From Kribbella caucasensis (GTDB taxonomy: Bacteria; Actinomycetota; Actinomycetes; Propionibacteriales; Kribbellaceae), in the NCBI RefSeq assembly GCF_004361855.1, contig NZ_SNWQ01000010.1:124001-188000 (forward strand): DNA of 64,000 nt. The letters run 5' to 3'. This document shows, piece after piece, positions 1 through 8,875 of this stretch. The notes beneath the pieces were generated by a model, which searched no databases, was not told the origin of the DNA, and saw only the letters and a program-made list of their open reading frames with translations. Made by a program: the position numbers and the translations under genes. Position 1 is the first letter of the stretch. Each line of letters opens with the position of its first letter.

Positions 1-105
1 CCGCAGGCGCGATCCTGCTCGCTTGAGCGGGGCCTGGTCATCGGCCCAGCGGGGTCAGTGCGACGACCTCGTACGGCGGTGTCCCAGCCGTCGAGCCATG
101 AAATC

Positions 106-134
106 TTGACAGAGTTAAGTAAAGGGCCCAATAT
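106..134 (+). promoter_or_regulatory. Candidate sigma-70-type promoter of the GH27 gene
   Basis: A consensus -35 hexamer TTGACA lies at 106-111. A weak AT-rich -10 (CAATAT) follows at 129-134 after 17 bases. The AT-rich stretch at 112-138 stands out from the GC-rich surroundings and lies about 90 bases upstream of the alpha-galactosidase start. This is read by eye only; no operator was recognised. Confidence 0.4.
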
Positions 135-222
135 CCTATCGGATCCGTGTTCCTGGAACGTGTGCCGAAGACCGCAGGCGCCAGGGGTCTCGGCTGTCAG
201 ATGATCAGAGAGGTCGCCGCTC

Positions 223-2733
223 ATGACCAGATCCCTTCGAAACAAGGCGATGCGAGGCATGTTCGCGGTGCTCGCCGCCGTCGCCGTCGGCTCGGTTGGC
301 CTGTCAGCCCCGTCGTCCGCCGTACCTGGCGGGAATGGGGCGCGTGAGCCGCATGGAGCTACGACGGCGCGCGCACCCAGCGCGGCGAGCATCAGCACTC
401 CGGCGGGCGTCACCACGGCGGCGGGGCCGTCGCTCGGGCCGGCGGGGGAGGCGGCGCGGAAGCCGTACATGGGCTGGAGCAGTTACAGCATGCAGGTGTA
501 CTCGCCCAACGGCGGCAGCTGGATCACGGCCGACCAGATCATCGCCCAGTCGGATGCGATGCATCAGAAACTCCAGCCGTTCGGGTACGAGTACATCAAC
601 ATCGACGCCGCGTGGAACGGCGGCACCGACGGGTACGGCCGGCCGGTGCCGAGCAAGACGTTGTACCCGAACGGTCTGCAGGCGGTGATCGACCACATCC
701 ACGCGAACGGCCAGAAGGTCGGGCTCTACAGCATCCCGGGAATCTCGAAGGCGATGCTGGACGCCAACCTTCCCGTGTACGGCCATCCGGGGTGCACGAC
801 AGGGGATCTGGCTGTGCAACCGTTGCAGCAGGGGGACTACTGGGGTTTCGGGTACCGCATCGACATGACGAAGCCGTGCGCCCAGGCATACATCGACTCG
901 ATCGCCGATCTCTTCGCCGAGTGGGGTGTCGACTTCCTGAAGTTCGACAGTGTGACGCCGGGCTCGGGGAAGAACGATCTCTCCCTGGACGCGCGCGACG
1001 AGGTGAAGGGATGGTCGCAAGCTCTCGCCCGGCACGGCATCTGGCTGGAACTCTCCTGGGCGCTCGACATCAACTACGCGGACTACTGGAAGCAGTGGGC
1101 GAACGGCTGGCGGGTCGACTGGGACGTCGAGTGCTACTGCCCGGGGGAGGCGCTCACGGCCTGGCCGAACATCGCGCGGCTCTTCCCCAGGGTGGCTGAC
1201 TGGTGGCGCCACGGTGGACCGGGTGGGTGGAACGATCTCGACTCCCTGAACGTCGGCAACGGCACGATGGACGGGCTGACCAAGGACGAGCGGCGTACGG
1301 CGGCGACGCTGTGGGCGGTCTCCGCCGCTCCGTTCTACATCGGCAACGACATGACCAGGCTCGACGCGTACGGCGTGGAACTGCTCACGAACCGCGAGGT
1401 GATCGCGGTCAACCAGGCGGGCCGTCCCGCGCAACCGGTGTCGACCAAGACCAACCGGCAGGTCTGGTACTCGCTCAACGCGGACAGCTCGTACACCGTC
1501 GCCCTGTTCAACCTCGGGACCACCGAGGCCAACATGACGGTGAACTGGGCCGATCTCGGACTGGACGGTTCCGCGACGGTGCGCGACCTGTGGGCGAAGA
1601 AGAATCTGGGCCAGTTCACCTCCGGCTACACCGCGGCGACCGTGCCGCCGCACGGGGTCCGCCTGTTCAAGGTCACGCCGCAGAAGGGCGCTGCGATCCG
1701 GGTCAACGACGACGATTTGCGGGTCTCGTACGACGGTGTCTGGCAGCGCAACGGGAACCGCGAGGTCCCGGCGGTCTCGGAACCGCTGTCGGTCACGGTG
1801 ACGGACACAAGCATCCCTGCTGAAGGGCATGCGGCGGCCACCGGCGTACGGACGGTTGAGCTGAACAACGATGACCCGGGAATCGTCTACACGGGTTCCT
1901 GGAGCCGGAGTACGGGCCGCGGGCTCGGTGACTATCAGGACGACGTGCAGTACACGGAGACCAACGGCGACGCCTTCACGCACAGCTTCGTCGGCAACGG
2001 CGTCGACTACATCACGGAGAAGGACCCCTCGCAAGGTGAGGTCGACATCTACATCGACGGTGCCTTCAAGGCGACCGTCGACACTCACGCCGACGCGCGG
2101 GCCGCGCAGCAGTTGGTGTACAGCATCTCGGACCTGCCGAACGGAACCCACACGATCCGCGGTGTGAAGAAGTCTGGACAGTTCATGCTGGTCGACAAGC
2201 TGGTCGTGCGGCAGGAGAGCCTGCTGAACCCGGGTACTGCGGCCTTCGACAAGTCTGCTCAGGCCGATGTCAGCACCGAGATCGGGCGCGATCCCGGCGA
2301 ACTGGTCGATATCGCGAACGGCGGCCAGAACCTCGTCAACGGCACCGACTACACCGTCTCCGGCCGGGTGGTGACGATCAAGAAGGAGTACCTCGCGGCT
2401 CGACCGACCGGCACCACGAAGCTGGACTTCCGCTTCCGCGGTGACTACCGGGACGACGTGCACTTCGCGACAGCGGACGGCGCGGCAGTCGAGTTCGCCT
2501 TCAAGGGCACCGGCGTTGGGTGGGTCACCGCGCTGGGTCCGGACCAGGGGGAAGCCGACGTCTACATCGACGGCAAGCTCGTGGACCGCGTGAACCTCTT
2601 CAACGAGGCGCGCACCACGACGCAGCAGGTGTTCACCCGTACCGGTCTGAAGGACGGACAGCACACCCTGCGCATCGTGAAGGCCTCAGGCGAGGTACTA
2701 CGAACCGACCTGATCCGCTACACGCTCGCCTGA
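223..2733 (+). CDS. Secreted GH27 alpha-galactosidase with X2-like and duplicated beta-sandwich modules
   Basis: The product is predicted to release terminal alpha-galactosyl (or related) residues outside the cell. Residues 1-34 form a signal peptide, followed by a Pro/Ala/Ser-rich linker. The GH27 barrel starts at KPYMGWSS (about residue 80). FLKFDSV carries the probable nucleophile Asp242, WRVDWDVE carries the probable acid/base Asp (299 or 301), and GPGGWND is the family motif. The C-terminal third has two copies of a module of about 110 residues (GEVDIYIDG in the first, GEADVYIDG in the second). Between them is a CBM_X2-like segment (FDKSAQADV, GTDYTVSG, VTIKKEYLA). Length 836 aa. The gene stands alone and ends in a perfect hairpin. 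Substrate preference cannot be read from sequence. Confidence 0.9.
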   Translation: MTRSLRNKAMRGMFAVLAAVAVGSVGLSAPSSAVPGGNGAREPHGATTARAPSAASISTPAGVTTAAGPSLGPAGEAARKPYMGWSSYSMQVYSPNGGSWITADQIIAQSDAMHQKLQPFGYEYINIDAAWNGGTDGYGRPVPSKTLYPNGLQAVIDHIHANGQKVGLYSIPGISKAMLDANLPVYGHPGCTTGDLAVQPLQQGDYWGFGYRIDMTKPCAQAYIDSIADLFAEWGVDFLKFDSVTPGSGKNDLSLDARDEVKGWSQALARHGIWLELSWALDINYADYWKQWANGWRVDWDVECYCPGEALTAWPNIARLFPRVADWWRHGGPGGWNDLDSLNVGNGTMDGLTKDERRTAATLWAVSAAPFYIGNDMTRLDAYGVELLTNREVIAVNQAGRPAQPVSTKTNRQVWYSLNADSSYTVALFNLGTTEANMTVNWADLGLDGSATVRDLWAKKNLGQFTSGYTAATVPPHGVRLFKVTPQKGAAIRVNDDDLRVSYDGVWQRNGNREVPAVSEPLSVTVTDTSIPAEGHAAATGVRTVELNNDDPGIVYTGSWSRSTGRGLGDYQDDVQYTETNGDAFTHSFVGNGVDYITEKDPSQGEVDIYIDGAFKATVDTHADARAAQQLVYSISDLPNGTHTIRGVKKSGQFMLVDKLVVRQESLLNPGTAAFDKSAQADVSTEIGRDPGELVDIANGGQNLVNGTDYTVSGRVVTIKKEYLAARPTGTTKLDFRFRGDYRDDVHFATADGAAVEFAFKGTGVGWVTALGPDQGEADVYIDGKLVDRVNLFNEARTTTQQVFTRTGLKDGQHTLRIVKASGEVLRTDLIRYTLA

Positions 2734-2738
2734 CCCGA

Positions 2739-2775
2739 GGGTGATCTGGAACCCGGCGAGGGTTCCAGATCACCC
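2739..2775. terminator. Perfect 16-bp hairpin after the GH27 gene
   Basis: The arms 2739-2754 and 2760-2775 are exact inverted complements around the loop GGCGA. It begins five bases after the GH27 stop codon. There is no long T tract, as is common for actinomycete terminators. Confidence 0.8.
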
Positions 2776-2862
2776 ATAGCGGCCGCCGGCCGCGCATACG
2801 CCACTGCCATAGCCTCTCCCAGAGAGGTTCCCGGCGATGTTGTGCCATCGGAGACAGGAGGC

Positions 2863-3069
2863 ATGGTGAAGGAACTCGTGGGCCGCGTCGCACTCGGGGT
2901 CGCAGGTTTCTCGCTCGCACCCCGTGACCGATCCGCTGATCTCGCAACGATCCGGGCCGGCATCGCCGCGGGTACGGCGATCCTCGACACCGCCGAGCCA
3001 TGGGACGAAGACCTCGAAGCCGCGTACGCCGCAGACCTCGCACACAGTCTCTCCGGAGCGGGTGGCTGA
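2863..3069 (+). pseudogene. Aldo/keto reductase N-terminal stub (68 codons)
   Basis: The frame opens with ATG after a good ribosome site (GGAGG, 2857-2861). It encodes RVALGVAGF, then ATIRAGIAAGTAILDTAEPW, which resembles the first beta/alpha units of aldo/keto reductases, with the Asp of the LDTA strand. Family members are about 300 residues; this frame stops after 68, and no continuation is visible in any frame before the next gene. The stop codon lies inside a hairpin. It is probably a truncated remnant that could still make a short peptide. The assignment rests on the short N-terminal pattern only. Confidence 0.55.
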
Positions 3070-3087
3070 TGGGGACATCAGCCACCC
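3060..3087. terminator. 12-bp perfect hairpin between convergent genes
   Basis: The arms 3060-3071 and 3076-3087 are exact complements with a GGGA loop. The stop codon of the reductase stub lies within the left arm. The hairpin sits between this frame and the opposing gene that ends at 3106, so it may act in both directions. Confidence 0.6.
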
Positions 3088-3105
3088 GCGTTGTCGGGTT
3101 AGGTG

Positions 3106-4413
3106 TCAGTAGGTCGCGGGGCGGTAGCCGGTCCAGCCGTGGCCGATGTCTTCGGCGGTGTTGAAGGTGCCGTCGCCCTTGCCGGTCCAGCGGAGTAGGT
3201 GGTGGTCGCTGGTGCGGACTGCCACCAGGTCGGCTTTGCCGTCTCCGTTGACGTCCATGGCGTTGAAGGGGCCGAAGCCGTTCCAGCCCGAGCCGACCGT
3301 GACTCTGACGGCAAAGGTGCCGTTTCCGGCCCCTTCCCAGAAGGACAGGTTGCCGTTGGCATCGGTTCCCCACAGATCGCCGTCGCCGTCTCCGTCGGCG
3401 TCGCCGCCGGCGAATTCGGGGTAGGTGCTCCAGCCTTCGCCGATCTTGATGCGTTGGCTGAAGGCGCCGGCGCCTTCGCCGGGGTACCAATAGAGCATGC
3501 CGCCGTCGCGGGCGACGATGTCGGCTTTGTCGTCGCCGTTGATGTCGACGAGTGCGAACCATTCGATCGAGGTCCAGCCGACGCCGGCGTTCGCGAGTTT
3601 TGAGAATGTTCCGGTGCCGGAGTTGTGCCAGTAGTGCAGTTTGCCGTCGGTGGAGGTGGCGAGAATGTCGGCAGCGCCGTCGGCGTTGGTGTCGCCGACC
3701 GCGATGCGGTTGTACGTCGAGGACCAGCCGGGACCGAGGGGGTACGAGGTACCGAAATTCCCGTTCACCGTGCCCGGGAACACCCGCATCACGTTGTCGG
3801 GATCAACGGCGAGGAGGTCGTCGTACTGGTCACCGTTCACGCTTTCCGCCGGACGGTCGAGGCCGCCGCTGGTCCACCAGCTCGTCTGCTTGAGGGCGCC
3901 CGGCCAGCCGAAGCTGAAGTGGATGTGGTCGGTGTGCGGGCTCGTCCCGTTGTACGCCTGCCACCCGGCGGACGGCTCGTAGGCCTTCCAGATCTTGCGG
4001 TTCCAGATCATGTACACGATCCCCAGCCGACGCGCCAAGGCATGCTGGTTGCCGTACTGGTCGGTGGCCAACAGCCAGTTGAGCAACGCGTTGGCCTCGG
4101 CGAGCTGGGTGGAATTGAAAGCGTTGAACGGGTAGTCGAGGGCGCGCCCCTGGTGGTGATCGCTCGGCTCTCCCTGGCCGCAAGGCCGGACGATGCCGAG
4201 GTCGGCGCGCCCGTACTCCGCCTTCAGGATCCCCCGGAAGGCGACGACACCGGGCTTCGCGGTCGGATCGCAGCCCGGCGCGACATAGGACGCGTACGGG
4301 TCGATCGCCGCCGGAAAGGACGGGGTGGGTGGCACGGCCCAGGCCGTTTGCCCCGTGCTGAGCATGACTACCACCAGAGCGGCAGCAGCCAGGGCGGAAA
4401 GAATTCTTTTCAC
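3106..4413 (-). CDS. Secreted M15-like peptidase-fold protein with C-terminal FG-GAP repeats
   Basis: The GTG start follows AAAAGGAG, and a Sec signal peptide ends near AWA (residue 26). The first half contains DHHQGRALDYP and SPHTDHIHFSF. These resemble the metal-binding His/Asp/His pattern of the ARB_07466-like (M15/LAS-type) domain found in secreted actinobacterial proteins. The second half carries about five FG-GAP/VCBS blades with calcium-loop signatures such as DTNADGAAD, DINGDDKAD and DVNGDGKAD. It is probably an extracellular wall- or polymer-binding protein. Peptidase activity is a family-level guess. Length 435 aa. It stands alone between a hairpin and a long intergenic region. Confidence 0.75.
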   Translation of the reverse strand: MKRILSALAAAALVVVMLSTGQTAWAVPPTPSFPAAIDPYASYVAPGCDPTAKPGVVAFRGILKAEYGRADLGIVRPCGQGEPSDHHQGRALDYPFNAFNSTQLAEANALLNWLLATDQYGNQHALARRLGIVYMIWNRKIWKAYEPSAGWQAYNGTSPHTDHIHFSFGWPGALKQTSWWTSGGLDRPAESVNGDQYDDLLAVDPDNVMRVFPGTVNGNFGTSYPLGPGWSSTYNRIAVGDTNADGAADILATSTDGKLHYWHNSGTGTFSKLANAGVGWTSIEWFALVDINGDDKADIVARDGGMLYWYPGEGAGAFSQRIKIGEGWSTYPEFAGGDADGDGDGDLWGTDANGNLSFWEGAGNGTFAVRVTVGSGWNGFGPFNAMDVNGDGKADLVAVRTSDHHLLRWTGKGDGTFNTAEDIGHGWTGYRPATY

Positions 4414-4755
4414 CGTTCACTCCTTTTCGCATTGTCAAGGAAATAGACGCGAGGGACCCATCGGCGGGCATGAAGAAATAGCCGCCGTACGGGTGAGTAC
4501 TGTGGGAGGGTGAGAGAAATGCCGCGTTACAGGTCGCGGCTCACCAAATAGCCAACAGCCGGCGCATCAGTGCCTCACAATCGACGATCGGACGGGATCG
4601 GACAAGGTGAGAACCTCCCCGATACTGTCGCCCGCGCCGCGCCCCTACCGCCAGCGTTCTGCAGCAACGTGCAAATACAGTCGCCTCGGACAAATACACG
4701 CCGCAGGCAGGCCGGGTACGACTGATCGAACTGCTGACCACCGCATCCAGGGCCT
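4414..4755. other. Intergenic region with no recognisable gene (342 bp)
   Basis: It lies between the start of the secreted M15-like gene and the 3' end of the ABC-2 permease, both on the minus strand. Short open frames exist on both strands, but none has a convincing ribosome site or family resemblance. The promoter of the M15-like gene should lie in the first part. No strong hairpin or repeat was seen. Confidence 0.5.
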
Positions 4756-5535
4756 TCAGTCAGTACGTGGTGCCCATCGGAATGCCGTCGTACCGACGAT
4801 CGTCGCGACCAGACCCCAGCCGGCGACGATCCCGAGGTCGGTGAGTTCGATCCCTGCGCCGGTGGTGGCCGGGTCGAAGACGGTCAGGAACGCGTCGTAG
4901 AGGCGCTTCACCGGGAAGACCTGCGCGACCTCGCGTACGCCGTCCGGGATGAGTTCTTGGGGGATGAAGATGCCGGAGATGAAGTACAGCGGGAGGGTGA
5001 TGGCGTTCATGATCGGCAGCGCCGCATCTTGGGAGGGGATGGCCGTGGATACGGCGAATGCGAGTGCCGAGAAGGTGAAGGTGCCGACGATGAGTGCGAG
5101 CAGACCTGCCGCGATGGTGGTGGTTGGCACAGCGACGCCGTAGATGACACGCCCTATCGCCACGAGTACGACAACGAGCAGGATCGCCGCGGCCGCCGAC
5201 GTGATGATGCGGCCGGCCATGAAGATCCAGGTCGGCAGCGGCGTGGTGCGGAGCCGTTTCAGCAGGCCGCGTTCGCGGGAGGCGGTGAGCGATACGGCCA
5301 GGTTGGTGAAGGTCGTCTGAATCAGCCCCAGGGCCACGATTCCCGGCAGGTAGTAGGTGGCGCCGCTGACCAGTTGGCCGTCGGCGAGTTCCATCCGCTG
5401 GTTGCCGAACACGGTGACGAAGATGATCAGGAACATGATCGGCAGCACGAAGGCGAAGAAGATCGTGCTCGGGCTGCGCCAGTAGGTCTTCCCGTCGTAG
5501 CGGACCTGGTGGCGCACGAGGCTCGCCGTACTCAT
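4756..5535 (-). CDS. ABC-2 type exporter, permease subunit
   Basis: This is the membrane half of a drug- or metabolite-type ABC exporter, about 259 aa with six hydrophobic helices (FFAFVLPIMFLIIFVTVF; AAILLVVVLVAIG; LPIMNAITLPLYFISGIF). The conserved ABC-2 segment near FISGIFIPQELIP is present. I start it at ATG 5535 because this overlaps the ATPase stop by four bases (ATGA) and the protein family begins there; the open frame upstream is antisense shadow. Substrate unknown. Confidence 0.85.
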   Translation of the reverse strand: MSTASLVRHQVRYDGKTYWRSPSTIFFAFVLPIMFLIIFVTVFGNQRMELADGQLVSGATYYLPGIVALGLIQTTFTNLAVSLTASRERGLLKRLRTTPLPTWIFMAGRIITSAAAAILLVVVLVAIGRVIYGVAVPTTTIAAGLLALIVGTFTFSALAFAVSTAIPSQDAALPIMNAITLPLYFISGIFIPQELIPDGVREVAQVFPVKRLYDAFLTVFDPATTGAGIELTDLGIVAGWGLVATIVGTTAFRWAPRTD

Positions 5536-6443
5536 GACTGTGCCCGGGGCGTTGAGGTGAGGTCGAGGTAGACGTCCTCGAGGCTGGGTCGCCGTACCTG
5601 GAGGTCGGCGAGGTCGTGTCCGTTCTCCATGGCCCAGGCGGTCAACGCGTGGACCAGTGGCACGGGGGCGTGGGAGCGAAGCTCGACCCGGCCATCGGCC
5701 GCCTCGGCATCGAGCCGCCCGGGTAGGGGGAGAGGGGGGAGTGCGACGCCGTGGGGGAGCTGGAAGGTGATCCTCGTCGGGTGCCCGGCGACCAGAGAGT
5801 CCGGCGGGCCGTGGGTCATGATCCGGCCGTCCACAAGGATCGCGACGCGGTCGGCGAGCGCCTGAGCCTCGTCCAGGTAGTGAGTGGTCAGCATGACGGT
5901 CTTGCCCGCATCCCGCAGCGAGGCGATGATCTGCCACGCCCCGCGCCGTGCGGCCGGGTCGAAGCCGGTCGTGGGCTCGTCGAGGAACAGTAGTTCGGGG
6001 TCGCCGACAAGAGCGATACCCATGTCGAGCCGGCGCTGCTGACCGCCGGACAGCCGGCCGGCGCGAGTGTCGCGCTGCTCTTCGAGGCCGACGAGCCGGA
6101 CCACCTCCTCGACCGGAAGGGGCCGCGGGTAGTAGCCGGCGAACTGCTCGAGTGACTCGCGCACGGTCAGCGCAGGCTCGACTTGCCAGCTCTGCAGCAT
6201 CACCCCGATCCGGGAGCGCCAGTCGCGATCGGCGCGGGCGGGATCGGCTCCGAGTACCCAGACCTGGCCGGCGGTCGGGTCTCGGTAGCCTTCGAGGATC
6301 TCGACCGTCGTCGTCTTGCCTGCTCCGTTCGGGCCGAGGAAGGCGAAGATCTCGCCTGCGTGGACCTCCAGGTCGATGCCTCGCACCGCTTCACGCTGTC
6401 CGTAGGACTTCCGGAGCCCATCGATGGTGATCACCGCGTTCAT
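5532..6443 (-). CDS. ABC-2 type exporter, ATP-binding subunit
   Basis: This is the ATPase partner of the following permease. It has Walker A GPNGAGKTT, signature LSGGQQRR, Walker B LLFLDEP and the switch His in MLTTHYLDEA. At 303 aa it is typical of the DrrA/CcmA-like class, with a C-terminal substrate-specificity tail. Its stop overlaps the permease start, so the two are translationally coupled. The start at 6443 is separated by about 150 bp from a divergent gene, so the two units probably share a promoter region. Confidence 0.9.
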   Translation of the reverse strand: MNAVITIDGLRKSYGQREAVRGIDLEVHAGEIFAFLGPNGAGKTTTVEILEGYRDPTAGQVWVLGADPARADRDWRSRIGVMLQSWQVEPALTVRESLEQFAGYYPRPLPVEEVVRLVGLEEQRDTRAGRLSGGQQRRLDMGIALVGDPELLFLDEPTTGFDPAARRGAWQIIASLRDAGKTVMLTTHYLDEAQALADRVAILVDGRIMTHGPPDSLVAGHPTRITFQLPHGVALPPLPLPGRLDAEAADGRVELRSHAPVPLVHALTAWAMENGHDLADLQVRRPSLEDVYLDLTSTPRAQS

Positions 6444-6594
6444 GGACTCGCCTTCCGGAGACTGTGTCGCGACGCGACCTAGGGGTGGGGTCGCTGTCCA
6501 GTGTGACTCGGCCGGCTTGGAGGCAGCAGCTGGTGAGCTCTGGACAGCGACTGACGGGACACGGTCTACTCAGCCTGGTCGAGTGGGAGGTGAT

Positions 6595-7914
6595 GTGACA
6601 GGAATCAGGCTGGACTCCGTGTCCAAGGTGTACAACGGCGGCTACCTGGCCGTCGATCAACTGTCCTTGGAGGTTGCGGACGGCGAGTTCATGGTGCTCC
6701 TCGGGCCGTCAGGCTGCGGCAAGACGACCGTCCTACGGATGATCGCAGGCCTGGAGGAAGTCACCACCGGCGACGTGTGGTTCGGTCGCACGAAGGGCAC
6801 GGGGCTGACTCCGAAGGACCGTTGCGTCGCGATGGTCTTCCAGAACGGCGCGCTGTACCCGAACCGCACGGCCCGCGAGAACATCATCTTCCCGCTGCGG
6901 ATGGCGGGAGAGGATCCGGTCGAGGCCGGCGCCAAGGCCGCCGGGTTGGCCCAGATCCTGGGTATCGACGCCGCGCTCGACCGGCTGCCGTGGACGCTGT
7001 CGGGCGGCCAGCGACAGCGGGTCGCCATCGGCCGGGCGATCATCAGGCAGCCCCGGGTGTTCCTGATGGACGAACCGTTGTCGAACCTCGACGCCACGAT
7101 GCGGACCGAGCTGCGCCAGGAGATCGGTTCGATGACCCGGGACATGAACGTGACGACGGTCTACGTCACCCACGACCAGGTCGAGGCACTCACGCTGGCT
7201 GACCGGATCGCCATCATGCGCGATGGCAGGATCGAGGATGTCGGCACACCGGCGCAGGTCTACGACGACCCCGCCACCGCCTTCACAGCAGGCTTCCTCG
7301 GTACGCCGAGAATCAACCTGATGGCCGCGACCGTCCGGGTCACCGCCCGCCACAGAGTCACCCTGGACTTCGGCATGCAGGCGATCGCGCTGCCGGCCAC
7401 CGACCGCCGGTCCATGATCCTCAGCGACCACGATGGTGAGCAGGTCGTCGTCGGTGCCCGCTCGGATGCCTTCGCGCTGGCCGCGGACACCGGGGCCGGC
7501 AACCAGCTGACCGGGAGAATGCGGGCACTTGAGTTCCACGGTCACCAGTGGGTCGCCTTCGTCGATGCCGGCATCGAGCTGCTGAATCCCGATCTCGTCG
7601 GCCTTCCCCGGCATCGCCGGACCAGAGCCAACACCGCCGCCCGGCCGACTTCACACAGCGCCGGCTCACGGGTCCATCGCACAGCCGGACACCTCTCGGC
7701 CTTGGCAGTCAGGACGCGATCTCTGATCGGCAGGCCCACCCCGGCCCCGCCGGAGCAACTCAGCTCGCCGACTCACCGGCGATCCGACCTGGTCTTCGAG
7801 ATCGACAACGCCGGCGAGTTGAGAGCCGGCGATCCGGTCCGCCTCGGGGTGGACGTCTCCCGTATCCACCTCTTCGACCAGCACGGTCGCCGGGTAGACC
7901 GCGTCAAACGCTGA
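6595..7914 (+). CDS. Orphan sugar-importer ATPase (MsmK/UgpC/MsiK type) with enlarged TOBE region
   Basis: This predicted cytoplasmic ATPase should energise carbohydrate ABC importers. It has Walker A GPSGCGKTT, signature LSGGQRQRVAIG, Walker B FLMDEPLSNLDA and the TVYVTHDQVEALTLADRI switch region. GTG 6595 is chosen because a full GGAGGTGAT Shine-Dalgarno precedes it and family similarity begins at once. No permease or binding protein is adjacent; the locus at 28.8-32.0 kb has those but lacks an ATPase. Between IELLNPDL and LRAGDPVRLGVDVSRIHLFD the C-terminal domain carries about 75 extra residues rich in Arg, Pro, Ser and Thr. This makes the protein about 439 aa instead of about 365. The insertion could be real or a frame-disturbed relic. 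Confidence 0.85.
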   Translation: MTGIRLDSVSKVYNGGYLAVDQLSLEVADGEFMVLLGPSGCGKTTVLRMIAGLEEVTTGDVWFGRTKGTGLTPKDRCVAMVFQNGALYPNRTARENIIFPLRMAGEDPVEAGAKAAGLAQILGIDAALDRLPWTLSGGQRQRVAIGRAIIRQPRVFLMDEPLSNLDATMRTELRQEIGSMTRDMNVTTVYVTHDQVEALTLADRIAIMRDGRIEDVGTPAQVYDDPATAFTAGFLGTPRINLMAATVRVTARHRVTLDFGMQAIALPATDRRSMILSDHDGEQVVVGARSDAFALAADTGAGNQLTGRMRALEFHGHQWVAFVDAGIELLNPDLVGLPRHRRTRANTAARPTSHSAGSRVHRTAGHLSALAVRTRSLIGRPTPAPPEQLSSPTHRRSDLVFEIDNAGELRAGDPVRLGVDVSRIHLFDQHGRRVDRVKR

Positions 7915-7940
7915 CCCCCGATCAGCAATTCGACCGGGAA

Positions 7941-8165
7941 CTACAGATGGGCGTCGATGGGCGTGACCGAGATGAGGGTGACGCCGAGGTCGCGGACCTT
8001 GGCGAGCAGGCCGTGCAGCTCCGACTGGTCCGTCACGACGCCGCGAAGGGTGGTGGTGCCGTCGCCCTCGAGGGTGAGGGCGAGGCCGCCGAACCAGGTC
8101 GACCAGTGCTGGTCGAGGTGTCCCTCGATACGGAGTTCGTAACCCATGGGGGCATCGGTCGACAT
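7941..8165 (-). CDS. Small conserved protein of unknown function
   Basis: A 74-residue cytoplasmic protein (start MSTDAPMGYEL). It contains WSTWFGGLALTLEGDG and the end block LHGLLAKVRDLGVTLISV. I recall similar small proteins next to membrane genes in actinobacteria and Chloroflexi, but no function is known to me. It is the last gene of a three-gene operon, two bases after the DUF2306 gene. Confidence 0.65.
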   Translation of the reverse strand: MSTDAPMGYELRIEGHLDQHWSTWFGGLALTLEGDGTTTLRGVVTDQSELHGLLAKVRDLGVTLISVTPIDAHL

Positions 8166-8167
8166 GG

Positions 8168-8875
8168 TCAGGAACCTGCCGTCGCGACTCGGGCTCGCCG
8201 TGTCCGGCGGGCTCTGGGGCGGTGGATGGCCCATTCGGCGACGGCGGCGTTGATCACCCAACCGGAGCTGACCGACAGGCCGGTGCTGAGGTCCGTGGTC
8301 CCGAAGAGGCCCTCGCCGATGCCTTGAGTGAACACCTGGGTGCCGGCGGCGACTGTGAGGGCGTAGGCGCGGATCATCCAGGCGCGGTGTGCGTCGATGT
8401 CGCGGCGTCGGATGGCGGTGAATCCGAGGACGATGCTGGTTGCGATCGCAGAGCCGGCCACCAGCCGCGCGGTCCACAGCAGGTCACCGCCGGGCGCACC
8501 GGGGTAGAACAGGGTCATCCAGAGCCCCGAGCCGGCGACGACCAGGCCGGCTCCGATGAGCACACGGCCGGCTCGGCGGTGCCAGGCGCGATGCGCGCGG
8601 CGGATCCGAGCGGGGAACTGGAACGCGCCGACGACGGCGTACACCGCGGCCGCGACGACGTGCAGGACGAGCGGGACAGGTGACGCATCGATGCGCGGGT
8701 TGGTAGGCAGCAGCTGCGGTCCGCCGGCGATCTCGAGGAGCCGGAGCGACCCGGCGACGAGCGGGATGATCGTGAGCGCCAACAGCGCGGTGGGAACCCG
8801 CCAGCTCGATCCGTCCCGGGAGCGCGGCCGGCGCTGCGACGCCGGCCGGGTACGAGGGGCGGCGTACTGGGTCAT
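8168..8875 (-). CDS. DUF2306-type membrane protein
   Basis: A 235-residue integral membrane protein with about six helices. It has the DUF2306 pattern: VVGAFQFPARIRRAHRAWHR, then LLWTARLVAGSAI, and DIDAHRAWMIRAYAL, with conserved His residues that face the membrane and could bind a cofactor. Its start overlaps the preceding gene by four bases. Function is unknown for the family. Confidence 0.8.
   Translation of the reverse strand: MTQYAAPRTRPASQRRPRSRDGSSWRVPTALLALTIIPLVAGSLRLLEIAGGPQLLPTNPRIDASPVPLVLHVVAAAVYAVVGAFQFPARIRRAHRAWHRRAGRVLIGAGLVVAGSGLWMTLFYPGAPGGDLLWTARLVAGSAIATSIVLGFTAIRRRDIDAHRAWMIRAYALTVAAGTQVFTQGIGEGLFGTTDLSTGLSVSSGWVINAAVAEWAIHRPRARRTRRARVATAGS

Noticed and set aside
1..26. 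Possible last codons of an upstream gene (AGAILLA then TGA)
   Set aside because: Seven codons at the window edge are too few to support any call.
304..2664. 786-codon open frame on the minus strand
   Set aside because: It lies wholly opposite the GH27 gene, is Arg/Val-rich without family motifs, and reflects the high-GC third-position pattern of the real gene.
4541..4741. 66-codon minus-strand frame between the M15-like and ABC genes
   Set aside because: No ribosome site, no recognisable family, biased Arg/Ser composition.
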